64,000 nucleotides of DNA from Dipteris shenzhenensis (GCA_047967505.1 CM106538.1), one strand, 5' to 3'; shown: positions 22,079 to 33,090, counted from the stretch's first letter. Notes: generated by a model from the letters alone, not told the origin. Numbers and translations: made by a program.

Positions 22079-23360
22079 ACCAGCTGCCAAAGCATAGACA
22101 AAGAGAGCCTGCATCAAAGCAGAAAGTTCATTCTGTGTATTCTTCGGGGTAAAGAAAGAATCATCAGCATAGGCTTGAGCAACCATGCTGCAATTTGCAT
22201 CTAATTCCAAGCCATGAAGGGAACCTGTAGCCAGAGATGATCCATCTATTGCAGCATAGGATGGGTAGCAATGGCATACAATAAAGCACTGAGGGGACAT
22301 CCCTGACAGACCGAACAACGAAGAGTCCACTCATCAAAGAGATCTCCAAAAAGAATGCAAGCTGCATTGCTGTCCCTATAAAGCCAATAAATAATCTGCT
22401 GCATTTTTGTTCCAAGCCCCAAAGCTCGCATTGTTTGCGAGATGAATTCCCATTGAACTGTATCAAAGGCTTTTGCAATATCCACCTATAAGAGTAGAAC
22501 ATCCTGATGCGTGTATTTGGCATATTCAATCCCAATATAAGCATTGGCAATATTATCTGTGATATGCCTACGGGGAACGAAGCCATATTGCGAAGGATGC
22601 AGCCCATCATGCAAATAACCTTTAATACGATCATTTTGTCTATGATCTTGTAAATGACTGGCATAAGTGTTATTGGTCTCCAATCAGTGAGCAAATCACA
22701 TAGCTACTTTTTTGGAAGGAGCTTGACAAGTCCTTTTTTCCATGACAGAGGCATTTGCTGATTTTCCCAGGCTGAATTAACCATTTGCAGCAAAGTTTGC
22801 TTGAGGATATCCCAGAAGGCAAGAAAAAATTCCACAATGAGACCATCCCATCCTAGAGATTTGCATCTGCCTGAGGATTTAACAGCATCCAACAATTCTC
22901 TTTCAGTGAAAGGAATTTTCCTGAGCATCAAAGAGGATGGGATGAACATGCTGCAAAAGAAGCTGACGGACAAACACAACCTGAGGAGAAAGAATATCCA
23001 CATGCCCAAAATGAGATCAAAAGTTCTGCACACAAAAAGCAGCAAACTCTGAGCGAGATGAGGACTAAGAACCATGATGCATCCGGATCTGACATATATT
23101 GGCAGCCTGTCTTTTGTAATGCAAACTTTTGAAGAATTGCTTGGAAGAGCAACCTTTATCCAAAAGCCCTTTGCCTAGATCGGGTCTCCCATTTAGCAAG
23201 ATTTCTTCGATCATTCAATTGGAGGCAAAATTTAGCCTGACATAATAGCATGCTTTCTTCTGAAAACAAAGGCCGAAGATGACTCAAGTCTATCAAACTT
23301 TGGCATGTGTATTTCCCGAATAACAGCCTGCACTCTTGCAACAAAAGCTTGCCAAGATCA
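22078..23360 (-). pseudogene. LINE-A RT block, first (upstream) copy
   Basis: Same span as the next block: linker, RT fingers, KAFDTVQWEF near 22470, CQGCPLSALLYAIATH near 22280 and AYADDSFF near 22165. It ends abruptly at about 22078, where AAGLHI fuses to the linker of the second copy. The upstream part lacks a short piece of the linker (near 23325-23350) relative to the second copy. Confidence 0.75.
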
Positions 23361-24199
23361 ATGTGCATCTGATGAGAAAGAGGCTGAATGGCATCAGAAA
23401 CCATGGCTTTAAAATCCGCATGGTCAAGGTAACCATTATTTATCAGCAAAAGGCATCTGCAAGCCAATCTATCATGTGGAAAGTCATGCAAAGAGAGCCT
23501 CAGCCAAAGAGGAGCATGATCAGAGTATGTGAAAGCATGGTCAATCCAAAGCTGACAAGTGAAGGCATCCAAATGCTGCGGATCAACCCAATACCATCTG
23601 TCCAAGTGTGCTTGATATGAAGATTGAGCATTAAGCTAACAGGTATAGCCCGAGAGCATGGGCTGCAATTCATTCCAGAGATCAACCAGAGACAATTGAA
23701 GCAAAAAATCAGACCATGCTTGCTTTTCAGAAGCCAACATGTGAGTGTGGCCCGAGGTATTATCTCCCGGTTGTGGAGCATTATTGAAATCACCACAGAT
23801 AAAAGCATAATGCCGCCAAGGATATTTATGCATAGCATCCCAAATCAAAGCTCGATTCCCAAAAGATTAAGGAGCATATACTAATGCAAATTCAAAGATG
23901 TCACCTTGAATAAGGCATTGTAGGATCATCCATCGACCATGGTGATCATTGAAGGCCACAATAGGCTGAAGATCATGCTTAACCAAAAAGGCTACCCCAG
24001 AGAAAGAGTGCTCCCTAGCATAGAAAATGTCATAACTAGCAAAATGTCCAGATTTGCCAGCATACATATGCTGATTATGCTCTTGTAAAGCCACTATATC
24101 AGGCTGCAATTGGCGTATATACAGCCAAACCAATTTCCATTTCCAACCATCACACAAACCCTGTACATTCAAAGTGACACATTTGAGATGATCAAGCAT
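23361..24199 (-). pseudogene. LINE-A AP-like endonuclease (ORF2 N-terminus)
   Basis: Domain that nicks target DNA for target-primed reverse transcription. ORF2 starts with MLDHLKCVTLNVQGL at 24199. The LQEHNQH block holds the conserved catalytic Glu; GVAFLVKHDL and FALVYAP follow, then a frameshift near 23860, a CGDFNNAPQPGDN block near 23790, and SDHAPLWLRLSLHD near 23520. The typical plant L1 endonuclease motifs (LNVxGL, LQE, GDFN, SDHxP) are all visible. Stops and frameshifts break it into at least three pieces. Confidence 0.85.
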
Positions 24200-24276
24200 A
24201 TTTACAGGTATATGACAGATATGTACAGCAGCAAAAATGCCTTCTATGTCTGCATTTCCACCTCAGTATCCGGACC

Positions 24277-25468
24277 TCAAGCCTGAGAAGAAAACTCAGC
24301 CTGAGGAGAAGACAATAAGGCAGCAACTTCCTCTTCTGGACATAGGGTACGATTGGCACTCACCTCAGCCCAAGTCAAACCAATACTCGAATTTTCAGCC
24401 TGTGTTTTGCCCCAAGAGGAAGCACCATTCCACCGGGAGGGCAAAGGTCTCCTAGGTGAGAAGATCTTTCTTGGGGTTTGCCAAGCATCATTCAAAGTTT
24501 TTTCCTTTACCCGAGGATGAGAGGCCAAAGGCACAGAAGGAGGAACTTCACCATTTGAAGCAACCGGTGCTTTCTCTTTGTCCTGGACAGCCAAAAACTG
24601 TTTCACCCCCTTAGTCTTCATCAAAGAGGGGGTAGTAGAAGTCTTGCTCGGAGGCGGTGACAAATCAGCCTGCACTGGCATTTTTGGAGTATGTGAAGGG
24701 CATTGCGAAGCCCTATGCCCAAACTTCTTGCATACAAAGCAAGCACCAACAAAGAGACCCCATTTCAGTTTATAAAAGGCACTGCCCATCAAAACATTAT
24801 TCACTGTGACCAGAATCTCGGGTTGGATTATCTATGTCCCACCAAATACAAAATCTGTTTGAATTGCCATTAGGCCGTGGTGGACAAACCACTTTGCCAA
24901 GAGATGCTGCAATTTTTGGCAAAAGAGAAGCCAAACATCGAGGGAAGTCCACAATTTCCACCCAGATAGGGCATCTATGTTGGATTAAAGCCTGATAATC
25001 TCTGGTGGGAGACCAGGGCAATGCATGAACCATCTGGTGCCCATAGAAAAGAGGAGAGTGCTCCAATAAAATCTGCACGTGCGCTTCATCTCCCATGATC
25101 ACTTCAAAAAATCCTCTTGCTGCATAGTGAACTTTTTTGACATAGCAACCACCCAGGGTTCTAGTCAACCAATTACCAACATCCGCAGCAGCAAGCATAC
25201 GTCCTGGAAAGAAGATAGTGATGGCATGCTTGGCATATTCTTTGACTTGATCAAAAATATCATCCACTTCCACCATGATGCCTATGGTGGAAACTGGATC
25301 TTTCCAACTTTTTCGGGTATCTTCAAACCCCTCGTGCATCACCTCATATACTTGTTGAGCCTCTGCAGAGGCACGAAAAGGGTCATCTTGACCCATAACC
25401 TGCTTTTGCTTTTTGCTTTGGACCGATCTTTCTTTTTGAAAAGTCTTTTCATATGGACAATCTGTCAT
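24277..25468 (-). pseudogene. LINE-A ORF1: RRM-like domain plus CCHC knuckle
   Basis: RNA-binding protein of the element. I take the ATG at 25468 (MTDCPYEKTFQ), because the longer upstream open frame reads through the leader. The RRM-like (DUF4283-type) domain spans ITIFFPGRML to RCPIWVEIVDFP and CPPRPNGNSNRFC. After a frameshift near 24800 comes the knuckle CFVCKKFGHRASQC, then a Pro/Ser-rich tail ending SPQAEFSSQA at 24277. ORF2 starts 78 bp downstream. The one clear lesion is the frameshift near 24800. Confidence 0.85.
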
Positions 25469-25975
25469 TTTCTGAAAAGGATAAAAGGAAGAGAAACTGA
25501 AGAAAGAAAGCGGAAAGGGCTTAGTCAGGAGAAAGGTAAGTTTGAAAGAGGTTACAAAAAGAGCATAGACAGCTAGAGAAAAAAGGAGGGAGGGAGGAGT
25601 AAACTTAGGGGCTGAAATCCGTGAAGAAACTGCACAGACTAACCCACAAACTGTACGGCTGAAAATTGTACGGAATCTAATCGTACGGCCGACTATCAAA
25701 AATTGTACAGCGGGAAGCAGGTGACCTGTACGGAAAATCAGAGTGGGGCTATACGGAATCTGTACACACAGCAGCATGGAACTTGTACGGTGTACGAATA
25801 TCACCACCTATACGACGTACGGACGACGACCTATACGAAAAGACCACACAGGGCCGTACGGATGTACGGACACTGCACTGGTACCAAGGGGAGACTATAC
25901 GGGGCCGTACGAATGTACGGACAGAAAGGGAAGGCTATACGGGGGGGCTCGGGGTTGAACGGGCAGAGGTCGCTC
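25469..25975 (-). promoter_or_regulatory. LINE-A leader with CCGTAC cluster
   Basis: 5' UTR with probable internal promoter. On the sense (minus) strand I count nine CCGTAC hexamers between 25600 and 25960, against about 0.1 expected by chance. The 5' end meets a CA-rich tract. Confidence 0.7.
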
Positions 25976-26035
25976 CTCTCTCTCTCACTCACACTAGACA
26001 CAGAACACCCACACACACAAACACACACACAAATC
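25976..26035. repeat. CT / CA microsatellite at LINE 5' end
   Basis: CTCTCTCTCTCACTCACAC...CACACACACAAACACACACAC. Forms the 5' flank of the minus-strand LINE-A. Confidence 0.85.
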
Positions 26036-26159
26036 CTAATCACGAGATTACCTTAGCTATCACATAACCCTGGATATTAAAAGCTTATACACGCGCGTTT
26101 TTTAAGCAACAAGCTACTCCTTGCATCACTTATGATGTAGTCATGACACACATACACAC

Positions 26160-26207
26160 ACTTTTTTTTTTGGGTAAAAGAAACTTTTCATTAAGAAGAA
26201 TGCATAT
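26160..26207 (-). mobile_element. Very short LINE 3' end
   Basis: CACACACAC is followed by T10 and GGGTAAAAGAAACTTTT. On the minus strand this reads as a short 3' UTR, a poly(A) tract, then GTGTGTGTG. Only about 40 bp of element are present. Confidence 0.5.
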
Positions 26208-26221
26208 TCTCTTTGCAGCCA

Positions 26222-26366
26222 TTGCTCTATATGTGTATTTATGTTTGTGCTATGGGTTTGCTGTGCTTGCTACTCTGTGTGTATTGCTTTGCTTGCGGTG
26301 TCTGTGTGTTTGCCTTTGTGGTTGTTGTATATGTGCTTGCTACTCTGTGTGGGTGTGGGTGTGTAT
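26222..26366. repeat. TG-rich degenerate microsatellite
   Basis: TGTGTATTT, TGCTTGC and GTGTGGGTGTGGGTGTG-rich sequence immediately before a LINE-B copy. A frame is open through it but only because it is low complexity. Confidence 0.7.
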
Positions 26367-27144
26367 ATGTATTTCCTCAAGCCACTGCTTCCTATGCATT
26401 GGGAATGCATCATAGCTCTATATGGAAGAAAATTGCTGATTTATTACATCCTTTTCTACCTGTTCCTCCTGTGGCTGACACAAACAAGCTTACGGATTGG
26501 CAATTGCAACCCTCTACTACATGCACTCATCTTGTTCCTCTTCCTGCCTTAACCTCCATCAAAGCCTATAGGCTTCTTCAGCCTGCTCCATGGATTCAGC
26601 AATATGCTAATTCTCTGTGGCATATAAGGAAGCCCCTCTCATGGTGGCGGAAGAATCTCGAGATGTTATGGAAGTGTAAAATGCCATTGAAGCAAAGACT
26701 TTTTCTTTGGAGATGTATGACAGGTACATTGTCAATGGGGGTCACACTTGCTAAACGTTGCATTGCACCATCCACATGTTTAAGATGTCAGGCTCCTTCA
26801 GAGACTGTTCTTCATTTGCTTTGGCACTGCCCGTGTACTAGGATCCTCCTCAGGAGAATTTCAGATTATCTTCGGATCCGTTTCCCGAGTCATAGATTTG
26901 GAAAACATTTCTGGCTCTTTGGCAGATTTATGAATCTTTGTCTCAATACTCACTATTTCTCTCTTGGGTGTGATATTGGGCTCTTTGGACAATCTGGAGT
27001 GAGCATAATTTGGCATACTTGGGTCGGCAGATTCACAAGTCGTATGAATCTTTCCGAGCCTCATTGCGGCAATCCTTATATGATGCATGCCATAAGGGTG
27101 ATATGGATGCTTCTTGCATAGAGCTTTTCTTTTTATGTTTCTGA
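26367..27144 (+). pseudogene. LINE-B ORF2 C-terminal fragment
   Basis: Covers SYALGMHH through [20 protein letters not shown] to the zf-RVT-like finger, open to about 27120. Compared with the copy at 38192-39106 it has one frameshift near 26930, which changes the end of the frame. No catalytic domain is left. Confidence 0.75.
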
Positions 27145-27234
27145 TCTTTGGGATACTCTCCATTTCGGAGACCTCCCATCATGTAAATTTATGAGCATAT
27201 AAATATACTGCACTGGATATTACCAAAAAAAAAA
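26367..27234 (+). mobile_element. LINE-B 5'-truncated copy
   Basis: Last ~870 bp of a LINE, starting abruptly after GTGTGTATATGTAT. It is nearly identical to 38335-39195. It carries the ORF2 C-terminus with the [18 protein letters not shown] finger (26790-26830), a 3' UTR ending in ATATTACC, and an A tract at 27225-27234 followed by GTAGGTGTGTATATGTGTG. Confidence 0.88.
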
Positions 27235-27336
27235 GTAGGTGTGTATATGTGTGTGTGAGTGTGACGATGTGCTCCTGTGTGTGCAGCTTATGCTACTGTG
27301 ATTACTACTCTCTGTGTGTGTGTGAGAGAGAGAGGG
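27235..27336. repeat. TG / GA microsatellite between LINE copies
   Basis: GTAGGTGTGTATATGTGTGTGTGAGTGTG ... CTCTGTGTGTGTGTGAGAGAGAGAGGG, between two LINE tails. Confidence 0.85.
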
Positions 27337-27444
27337 AGTTTTCCTCTTAGGTGTTACTTGTAAAAATTTTCTCTTGTACTTATTAGTGGGTTTTTACCTC
27401 TTTTTGGGGTTTCCCAAACAGAAATAAAAGATTTCACTAAAAAA
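27337..27444 (+). mobile_element. 108-bp LINE 3'-UTR fragment
   Basis: Only a 3' UTR and A tract. It matches the 3' UTR at 17690-17803 (GTGGGTTTTTACCT, GGGTTTCCC, ATAAAAGATTTCACT). It is flanked by TG/GA on the left and (GT)n at 27445-27458 on the right. Confidence 0.85.
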
Positions 27445-27459
27445 GTGTGTGTGTGTGTA
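27445..27459. repeat. (GT)n between LINE copies
   Basis: GTGTGTGTGTGTGTA between a LINE A tail and the leader of the next LINE. Confidence 0.85.
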
Positions 27460-27722
27460 CAGCTTTCAAAGCATTTGTACTTCTACCAGTACAGTTTTTC
27501 GTACAGGTTCAAAAACCTCTGTACTTCTGTCCGTACAGCTTTAAAAGCCTATGTACTTCTGTCTATACGCCTTTCTCATCTGTCCTTTCTGTCCGTACAG
27601 TTTTAACAGCATTTGTACTTCTGTCCGTACAGTAATTCCTACCTCTTACAATTTTGTTCGTACAGTATTTACTGCAGGTACGCTCATGTCCGTACAGTTG
27701 CGTCAATCACATCCGTACATCT
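27460..27722 (+). promoter_or_regulatory. LINE-A leader with CCGTAC(A) repeats
   Basis: Contains four CCGTACAG, one CCGTACAT and two TCGTACAG on the plus strand, mostly preceded by TTCTGT or TGT, spaced 25-65 bp. The orientation equals the sense strand of the ORF2 part downstream. It is the 5' UTR of this LINE, separated from ORF1 by the inversion. Confidence 0.7.
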
Positions 27723-27862
27723 GTGCTGATTATGTTCCTGCAAAGCTACAACATCTGGCTGTAAATGATTGAGATACCCCCCAGATTGTCTTCCATTTAG
27801 AAGCATCACACAAACCTTGTACATTAAGTGTCAAACATACAAGTTGTGACAGCATATTTACA
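27723..27862 (-). pseudogene. LINE-A endonuclease N-terminus, in inverted segment
   Basis: First ~45 codons of ORF2 (LTLNVQGLCDASKW, then PDVVALQEHNQH after a frameshift), read on the minus strand. The continuation is on the plus strand at 29135. The catalytic Glu in the LQE block is present on this piece. Confidence 0.7.
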
Positions 27863-29009
27863 GATTATGTACAACAGACCCTGGCCTTGAGGTGTCACAA
27901 CTGGTTGAGAAGTGGACAACAAACCAACAATATCTTCTTCGGGAAAGAGAGTCTGACTAGTTGTCACAGCAGCCCATGTAATACCCACTCCAAGTGCGAG
28001 AAGGAAAAGGTCATCTGGCTGCGACAGTTTTCCTGGGAGTCTGCCAAACCTCTTGCAAAGTTTTATCTTTCCCTTTGGGATGAGAGGTGGAAGGCATAGA
28101 GGGAGAGGCATTCCCACTTGACACAGCAGGTGACTTGCCTTTGTCTTGAGCTGGAACAAGTGGCTTCGCACCCTTTTGTTTGTCAACAGGTTGACCCATC
28201 ATTTCCTTAGGATGCTTTTGAGAAGGCATATTTTCTAAAGGCATCTTATGCATAACAAGAGAGCACTGAGAAGCCATATGGCCAAACTTCTTGCATTCAA
28301 AACATGCAGCTGCGAACAAGCCCCACTTCAGCTTGTAAAAGGCACTGCCCATATCCACATGATTGACCGTAATAGAATAAGAGTACGGAGTGGGATGATC
28401 AGTATCCCACAAAATGCAAAATCGGTTGGAGTTCCCATTTGGCCGCGGTGGGCACACCACCTTACACAATGATGCTGCAATTTTGGGTAAGAGGGAAGCC
28501 AATCACTAAGGGAAATCAACCACTTCCACCCATACCGGACAGCGATGGCGAATCAAAGCGTGATAATCCCTAGTGGGCTACCAGGGCAAAATATGCACCA
28601 TCTGCTGCCCTTAAAATAAAGGAGAGTGCTCAAGAAGCATTTGTTTATGCAGCTCATCTATCATGATTACCTCAAAAAAACCCCGAGTAGCATAATGCAC
28701 TTTCCGAACAAAAGAACCACCCAAAGTCTTGGTGAGCTAGTTGCCCACATCAGTAGCAATAGGCATGTGACCAGGAAAAAAGATTATGACAGCATGTTCG
28801 GCATATTCACGCACGGGATCAACAATATCATCAACTTCCACCATGAGCCCAATTGTGGGAGCAGATTCTTTCCAAGCCTGACGTGTATCTTCGAACCCCT
28901 CATGCATTACATCATAAACGAATTGAGCCTGAAGGGAGGTCTGCATCAAGTCTGGCTTATCTGAGTCTGGCTTCTACTTCTTATGCATATAGGTCTTGAT
29001 AGTATCCAT
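27824..29009 (-). pseudogene. LINE-A ORF1 in inverted segment
   Basis: Same architecture as 24277-25468: VYDVMHEGFEDTRQAWKES, the RRM-like block with AVIIFFPGHM, CPPRPNGNSNRFC, the knuckle CFECKKFGHMASQC near 28260-28300, and a Pro/Lys-rich tail. A probable start ATG is at 29009, with an in-frame stop about 11 codons later and further lesions near 28735 and 28505. Overlap of its 3' end with the ORF2 start is as in the other copy. Confidence 0.75.
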
Positions 29010-29134
29010 GATGGAAAAAAGGAGAGAAAAGGAGGAAAGGGAAGTAGTGAAGAAGAGAAAGGAGTAACATAGAACAGTACGGATAGGACAACAAAGGCAA
29101 GGAGAACTGTACGGACGGGACTGTAGATAGTACA

Positions 29135-29930
29135 ATGTGTATGCTGGACAGCATGGTCATTTTCACAGTTATAAGATTTTCTATGCTGGACAGTATTCCT
29201 TTTTGGAAGTGGTCTTTCTGATCAAGCATGATCTTCAGCCCTCAATGGCCTTTAATGATTCACAAGGCAGATGGATGGTTATGCAATGCCTTGTACAAGG
29301 TGATATCTTTGAATTTGCATCTGTCTATGCTCCACAATCCTCTCGTCATCGTGGACAGATTTGGGAAGATATGCAGAGGTACCCATGGACGCAGTCTACT
29401 TTTCTTTATGGTGATTTCAACAATGCTCCTCAGCTAGGGGATAATACATCTAGTCATACACATATGTTGGCCTCTGAGCGGCAAAGCTGTGGTCTAAATT
29501 GTTGCTTGATTTCAATTTTTCTGATCTTTGGACAGCATCTTACCCCTTGATGCCTGCGTTTACTTTCCAGCACAATGCTCAATCTACTTACAAAGCTCGA
29601 CTGGACAGGTGGTACAGAGTTGATCCTCAGCATTCTAATACTTTGACTACTACTTTGTCAATTGATTATGCATTTGTGCACTCTGATCATACACCTCTAT
29701 GTTTGAGGATTTCCCTGCATGACATGCCGGATGATCAGCTTCCCCACGGAAGGCTCCTCATGGTTAATGATAGCTATTTGGATCATGATCATTTTAAGGC
29801 CATGGTGTATGATGCATGTCAACCTCTTTCACCTTAGAGTCTTATTGATATTGATTATGCCTGGGATGCATTTGTTGCCCATATGCATTCAGTTATTTGA
29901 AATTATGGCAAAAATTATCTCAAAACATTA
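29135..29930 (+). pseudogene. LINE-A endonuclease, remainder
   Basis: Continues the endonuclease: VFLIKHDLQPSMAFND, FASVYAPQSS, YGDFNNAPQLGDN near 29410-29450, and after a frameshift near 29500 the catalytic SDHTPLCLRISLHD near 29680-29725. Then the linker begins. The motifs equal those of 23370-24199. Confidence 0.8.
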
Positions 29931-32545
29931 AGAGATACGGTTGCTCGGGCAAAATCTACCTGTCAGTGTTTGACTAAACTCAGTCATTTTCGGTCTTTGT
30001 CTCTTAAAGAAAGCACATCTCTATGCCAGGCTAGACATTGCTTGCAAAGTAATGATCATAGAAAAATTGCAAAATGGGAGACAAGAGCACGTCAACGAGC
30101 TTTCTTGGATGAAGGTTGTTCATCAAAGGGCTTTTTTAAGAGCTTGCATCACAAGCGACAAGCTACAAATATTTGTCGTACTCTGCTTTATGATGGACAT
30201 TCGACCTCATCTCGAGCTCAATTTGCTGCAGCTTGTGTTCATCACTTCTGCCGGCAGTTTGGAACTGCTGATCCTCCTTCTCCAGCAGTATTGGCAGCCC
30301 GGACTCAGTTACTGCAGCATGTTTTCCCTATTGTTTCTGATGCTCAAGCTCTTGAGCTTGAATGCCCTTTCACTGAAACAGAATTGACCACTGTGGTCCG
30401 ATCATGTGGTAAATGGAAATCTCCGGGATGGGATGGACTTATAATGGAATTTTTTCTTGCATACTGGGCTCTTCTCAAGCCCACTTTGCTGCTTATGATT
30501 AACCATGCCTAGGAACAACAACATCTGCCAGTTTCTTGGAAAAAAGGACTAGTTAAGCTTCTTCCCAAAAAGCACATTTGTGAATCTTTGGCTGATTGGA
30601 GACCCATTACTCTTATGCCTGTCATTTATAAAATCATCACCAAAATGGTTGTTGATCCCATTAAAGGATACTTGCATGATGGTTTACATCCTGCACAATA
30701 TGGATTTGTTCCTCGCAAGCATATTACTGATAATATAGCAAATGCCTATGTTGGAATTGAGTATGCCAAATACACCGAGCAGGATGTTCTTTTACTGCAA
30801 GTTGATATTGCCAAGGCATTTGATATTGTTCAATGGGACTTCATCTCTAAGACAATGCATGCTTTGGGATTTGGGCTGAAATTGCAGCATATCATATACT
30901 GGCTTTATAGTGAAAGTCAAACTGCTTGTATTCTTTATGGGGATATCTCTGAAGCGTGGACTCTTCGTTGCTTGATGCGTCAAGGCTCTCCACTTAGTGC
31001 ACTCATGTATGCCATCGCCACGCACCCCATGCTTCAGTACATGGATCATCTCGTAGCTATGGATCAGCTACATGGTTTGGAAATTCATGACAGTTGACCG
31101 TTGCTTGCTCAAGCGTATGCAGATGATTCTTTTTTCACTCCTTGAAATACACAGCAAGATCTTTCGGAGTTGATGAAAGCTCTTTCTTTATATGGTTTAG
31201 CTGCTAGGCTTCATGTCAACTTTCAGAAATCGAAATTATTGCCTTTGCATTCCAAGGAATGGCACTCTCTTTTATGGCCTGGGAAAATCATTCCTCCAAC
31301 TCAATTGGTTCATCATCTTGGCTATCCTTTGAGTTGGACAATTTCCTCGTCAACAGTCCGATTGGATTCTCGCAACTCTCAAGAAAAAGCTGGAGTACTG
31401 AAAATTGGCGACCTCGCCTTTGCATGTTCGTCTTCGAATTGTGCAATCTATTCTGATGGCATATATTCAATTCTACTTGCCTCTTATTATGTTCAGCAAG
31501 GGCTGATCTTGCCTCTTTTATGTCTGATGTGCTCCTCTTCTGGTGTTCTCGCAATGGCAAAAAAAGCTTGCATTTGCTTCCGGTACAGCCACTTTGTTCT
31601 CCAAAGATGCATGGGGATCTCAACATTCTAAATATCCATCTGCATATTCTCGCCCATAAGGAGAAACTCATGCTGCAGTTTTTGCAAGGTTCTCAACCAT
31701 GGGCTGCCATGATCTGTCATTTGCTGTTGCACATTGAATCTCCAGCTTTTGGTCATTGGCAGCTTACATAGCGGGAGTTTCTTTTTGGTTCTGTGATAGG
31801 CAAAATCCCGACTATCCTTTGGTTTCTCATTTGTTGATGGATTGGAAACATATCCTCTCTCTCTTGGAATGGCATGGCAGTGATTCATTGCAGGGCAACT
31901 CTTTCAGAGCTGAAAGTATACATTGGTCTAGAGTGTTTGCCCTTCCTTTGGCTTTGCAGGAGCCTCGACGTTAATATTTTCTGAGTCTTAAGGGGATTCG
32001 TTTGGTTCAGGATGTTGTTGATGATGCTGGAATTCCCCTTCCTTTTCCTTTGGCTGCTGCAAAAATTGGCCTTGGAATACATTATCGTCCACTTTGGCAC
32101 AAGATTACTTTGATGCTCCAGCCTTTTCAGCCAGTTCCTCCATTGCATCTACAGGATCGTCTCAAGGACTGGACACTTTCTTCTGTGGGATTGTCATGCC
32201 GTCCTCTCAAGTTTACACGTATTACTGTCTCTTCTCTTTATAAAGTTCTACTTCCTCCACCATATATCTCTCACAGGGCGAATCAGCTTTGGCATCTTGA
32301 TCGTCCCGTGAAATGGTGGCGAAAAAGTTTGAGACAGAGTTGGCATTCTAAGATTCCTCTCCATCAGCAGGTTTTCTTGTGGAGAGCTTTATTGGGTGTT
32401 CTCCCTCATGGACAGCTTTTGGCACGCCGACATATTGCTTCATCTATTTGTCACAGATGTTTGGCTCCGAGAGAGACTGTGCCTCATCTCCTCTAGCATT
32501 GTCCTTCCTCTCATGCTTTTTTGGACTTCCTATTGTTGCTGTAGT
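29931..32545 (+). pseudogene. LINE-A RT and C-terminal finger
   Basis: Linker (HFRSLSLKES), RT fingers (ECPFTETELTTVVRSCGKWK), WRPITLMPVIYKI near 30595, KAFDIVQWDF near 30810, RQGSPLSALMYAIATHP near 30980, and AYADDSFF near 31116-31140 with both catalytic Asp. Stops at 30510, 31096 and 31144 and frameshifts near 31340, 31500 and 31970 disable it. The C-terminal finger CHRCLAPRETVPHL is at 32450-32490, where the copy degrades. Confidence 0.8.
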
Positions 32546-32590
32546 CGGCACTATGTGTATGGGTGTGTGTGCTATTGTGTTCCTTCTGTT
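32546..32590. repeat. Degenerate TG tract
   Basis: ATGTGTATGGGTGTGTGTGC at 32551-32570, then TG-rich sequence before another LINE fragment. Confidence 0.5.
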
Positions 32591-32890
32591 GCGAGGTCTG
32601 TGTGTGGTTTTGCATCACAGATCTATTTGGCGTACTCTCATCACTATGTTGCAGCCATTTCAACTTGTCCCCCGCCTATTTACCACTCTTCCTTTGTTGG
32701 ATTGTCAGTTTGATCAGGCCTTTCCGGGCTACACACTTTTTCCTTTGCAAATCTCTCTGCTCAGAAAGCTTATCATCTTTTGCTTCCACAGCCTTTGATC
32801 CCGCAGCATGGGAAACTTTTTTGGCATCTTCAAAAGCCTCTTGCTTGGTGGAAGGTTTGTCTTAGACGCATCTGGAGCAATAACCTTGCC
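32591..32890 (+). mobile_element. LINE-B-like ORF2 fragment
   Basis: Matches LINE-B C-terminal sequence: HHRSIWRTLITMLQPF, then after a frameshift AYHLLLPQ and WHLQKPLAWWKVCLRRIW near 32820-32875. The similarity stops at about 32885, where a different coding tail begins. Confidence 0.65.
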
Positions 32891-33085
32891 CAGCCTATCA
32901 CAACTTTCCTCAGGGGAGACCACCCGAGACGAGGCGTCACTATGAACATAGCCCAACGGGTTCAAAGATCGAGCAGACCACGCCCTCCCCCGCCACCACA
33001 GCGTGAGCCAACCCAACAAACGCAGATCCGAGACATTTTCGCCGCCCACAGAGGAGCCACCATGGTGCCGGGCTTCGACTTCTGA
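32891..33085 (+). pseudogene. Proline-rich C-terminal tail with PIP-box-like motifs
   Basis: Continues in frame from the LINE-B-like piece but is unlike LINE-B. It starts with QPITTFL (32897-32917), has a run of prolines, and ends with a QTQIRDIF motif and MVPGFDF before a stop at 33083. The layout resembles the LINE-C tail at 63546-63911: a first QxxITxF(F/L) box, a basic/proline-rich spacer, and a second box near the C-terminus. I infer a LINE-C-type 3' end joined to LINE-B. There is no clear poly(A) after it. Confidence 0.45.
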
Positions 33086-33090
33086 GTCCC

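Larger units (their letters stand above)
19460..25975 (-). mobile_element. LINE-A, long copy with internal duplications
   Basis: About 6.5 kb on the minus strand: leader, ORF1, ORF2 with endonuclease, RT and C-terminal finger. The poly(A) tail appears as T-rich 19460-19469 next to CACACACAC, and the 5' end at about 25975 also meets CA-rich sequence, so both ends lie in (CA)n/(TG)n. A ~1.3-kb block of ORF2 is present twice, and so is a 122-bp block near the C-terminus. Both ORFs are broken. Confidence 0.88.
27460..32545 (+). mobile_element. LINE-A copy with an internal 1.4-kb inversion
   Basis: Leader in sense orientation (27460-27722), then leader end, ORF1 and the first ~45 codons of endonuclease inverted (27723-29134, minus strand), then the rest of ORF2 in sense orientation (29135-32545). 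The two sides of the inverted block meet inside the endonuclease at the same codon region (EHNQH / VYAGQHG). It ends near 32545 in degenerate TG sequence without a clear poly(A), so the 3' end is probably lost. Confidence 0.85.

Noticed and set aside
27460-27722. CCGTACAG repeats with ~30-60 bp spacing considered as a CRISPR-like array
   Set aside because: Repeat unit is only 8 bp, spacing irregular, host is eukaryotic, and the same motif occurs in other element leaders.
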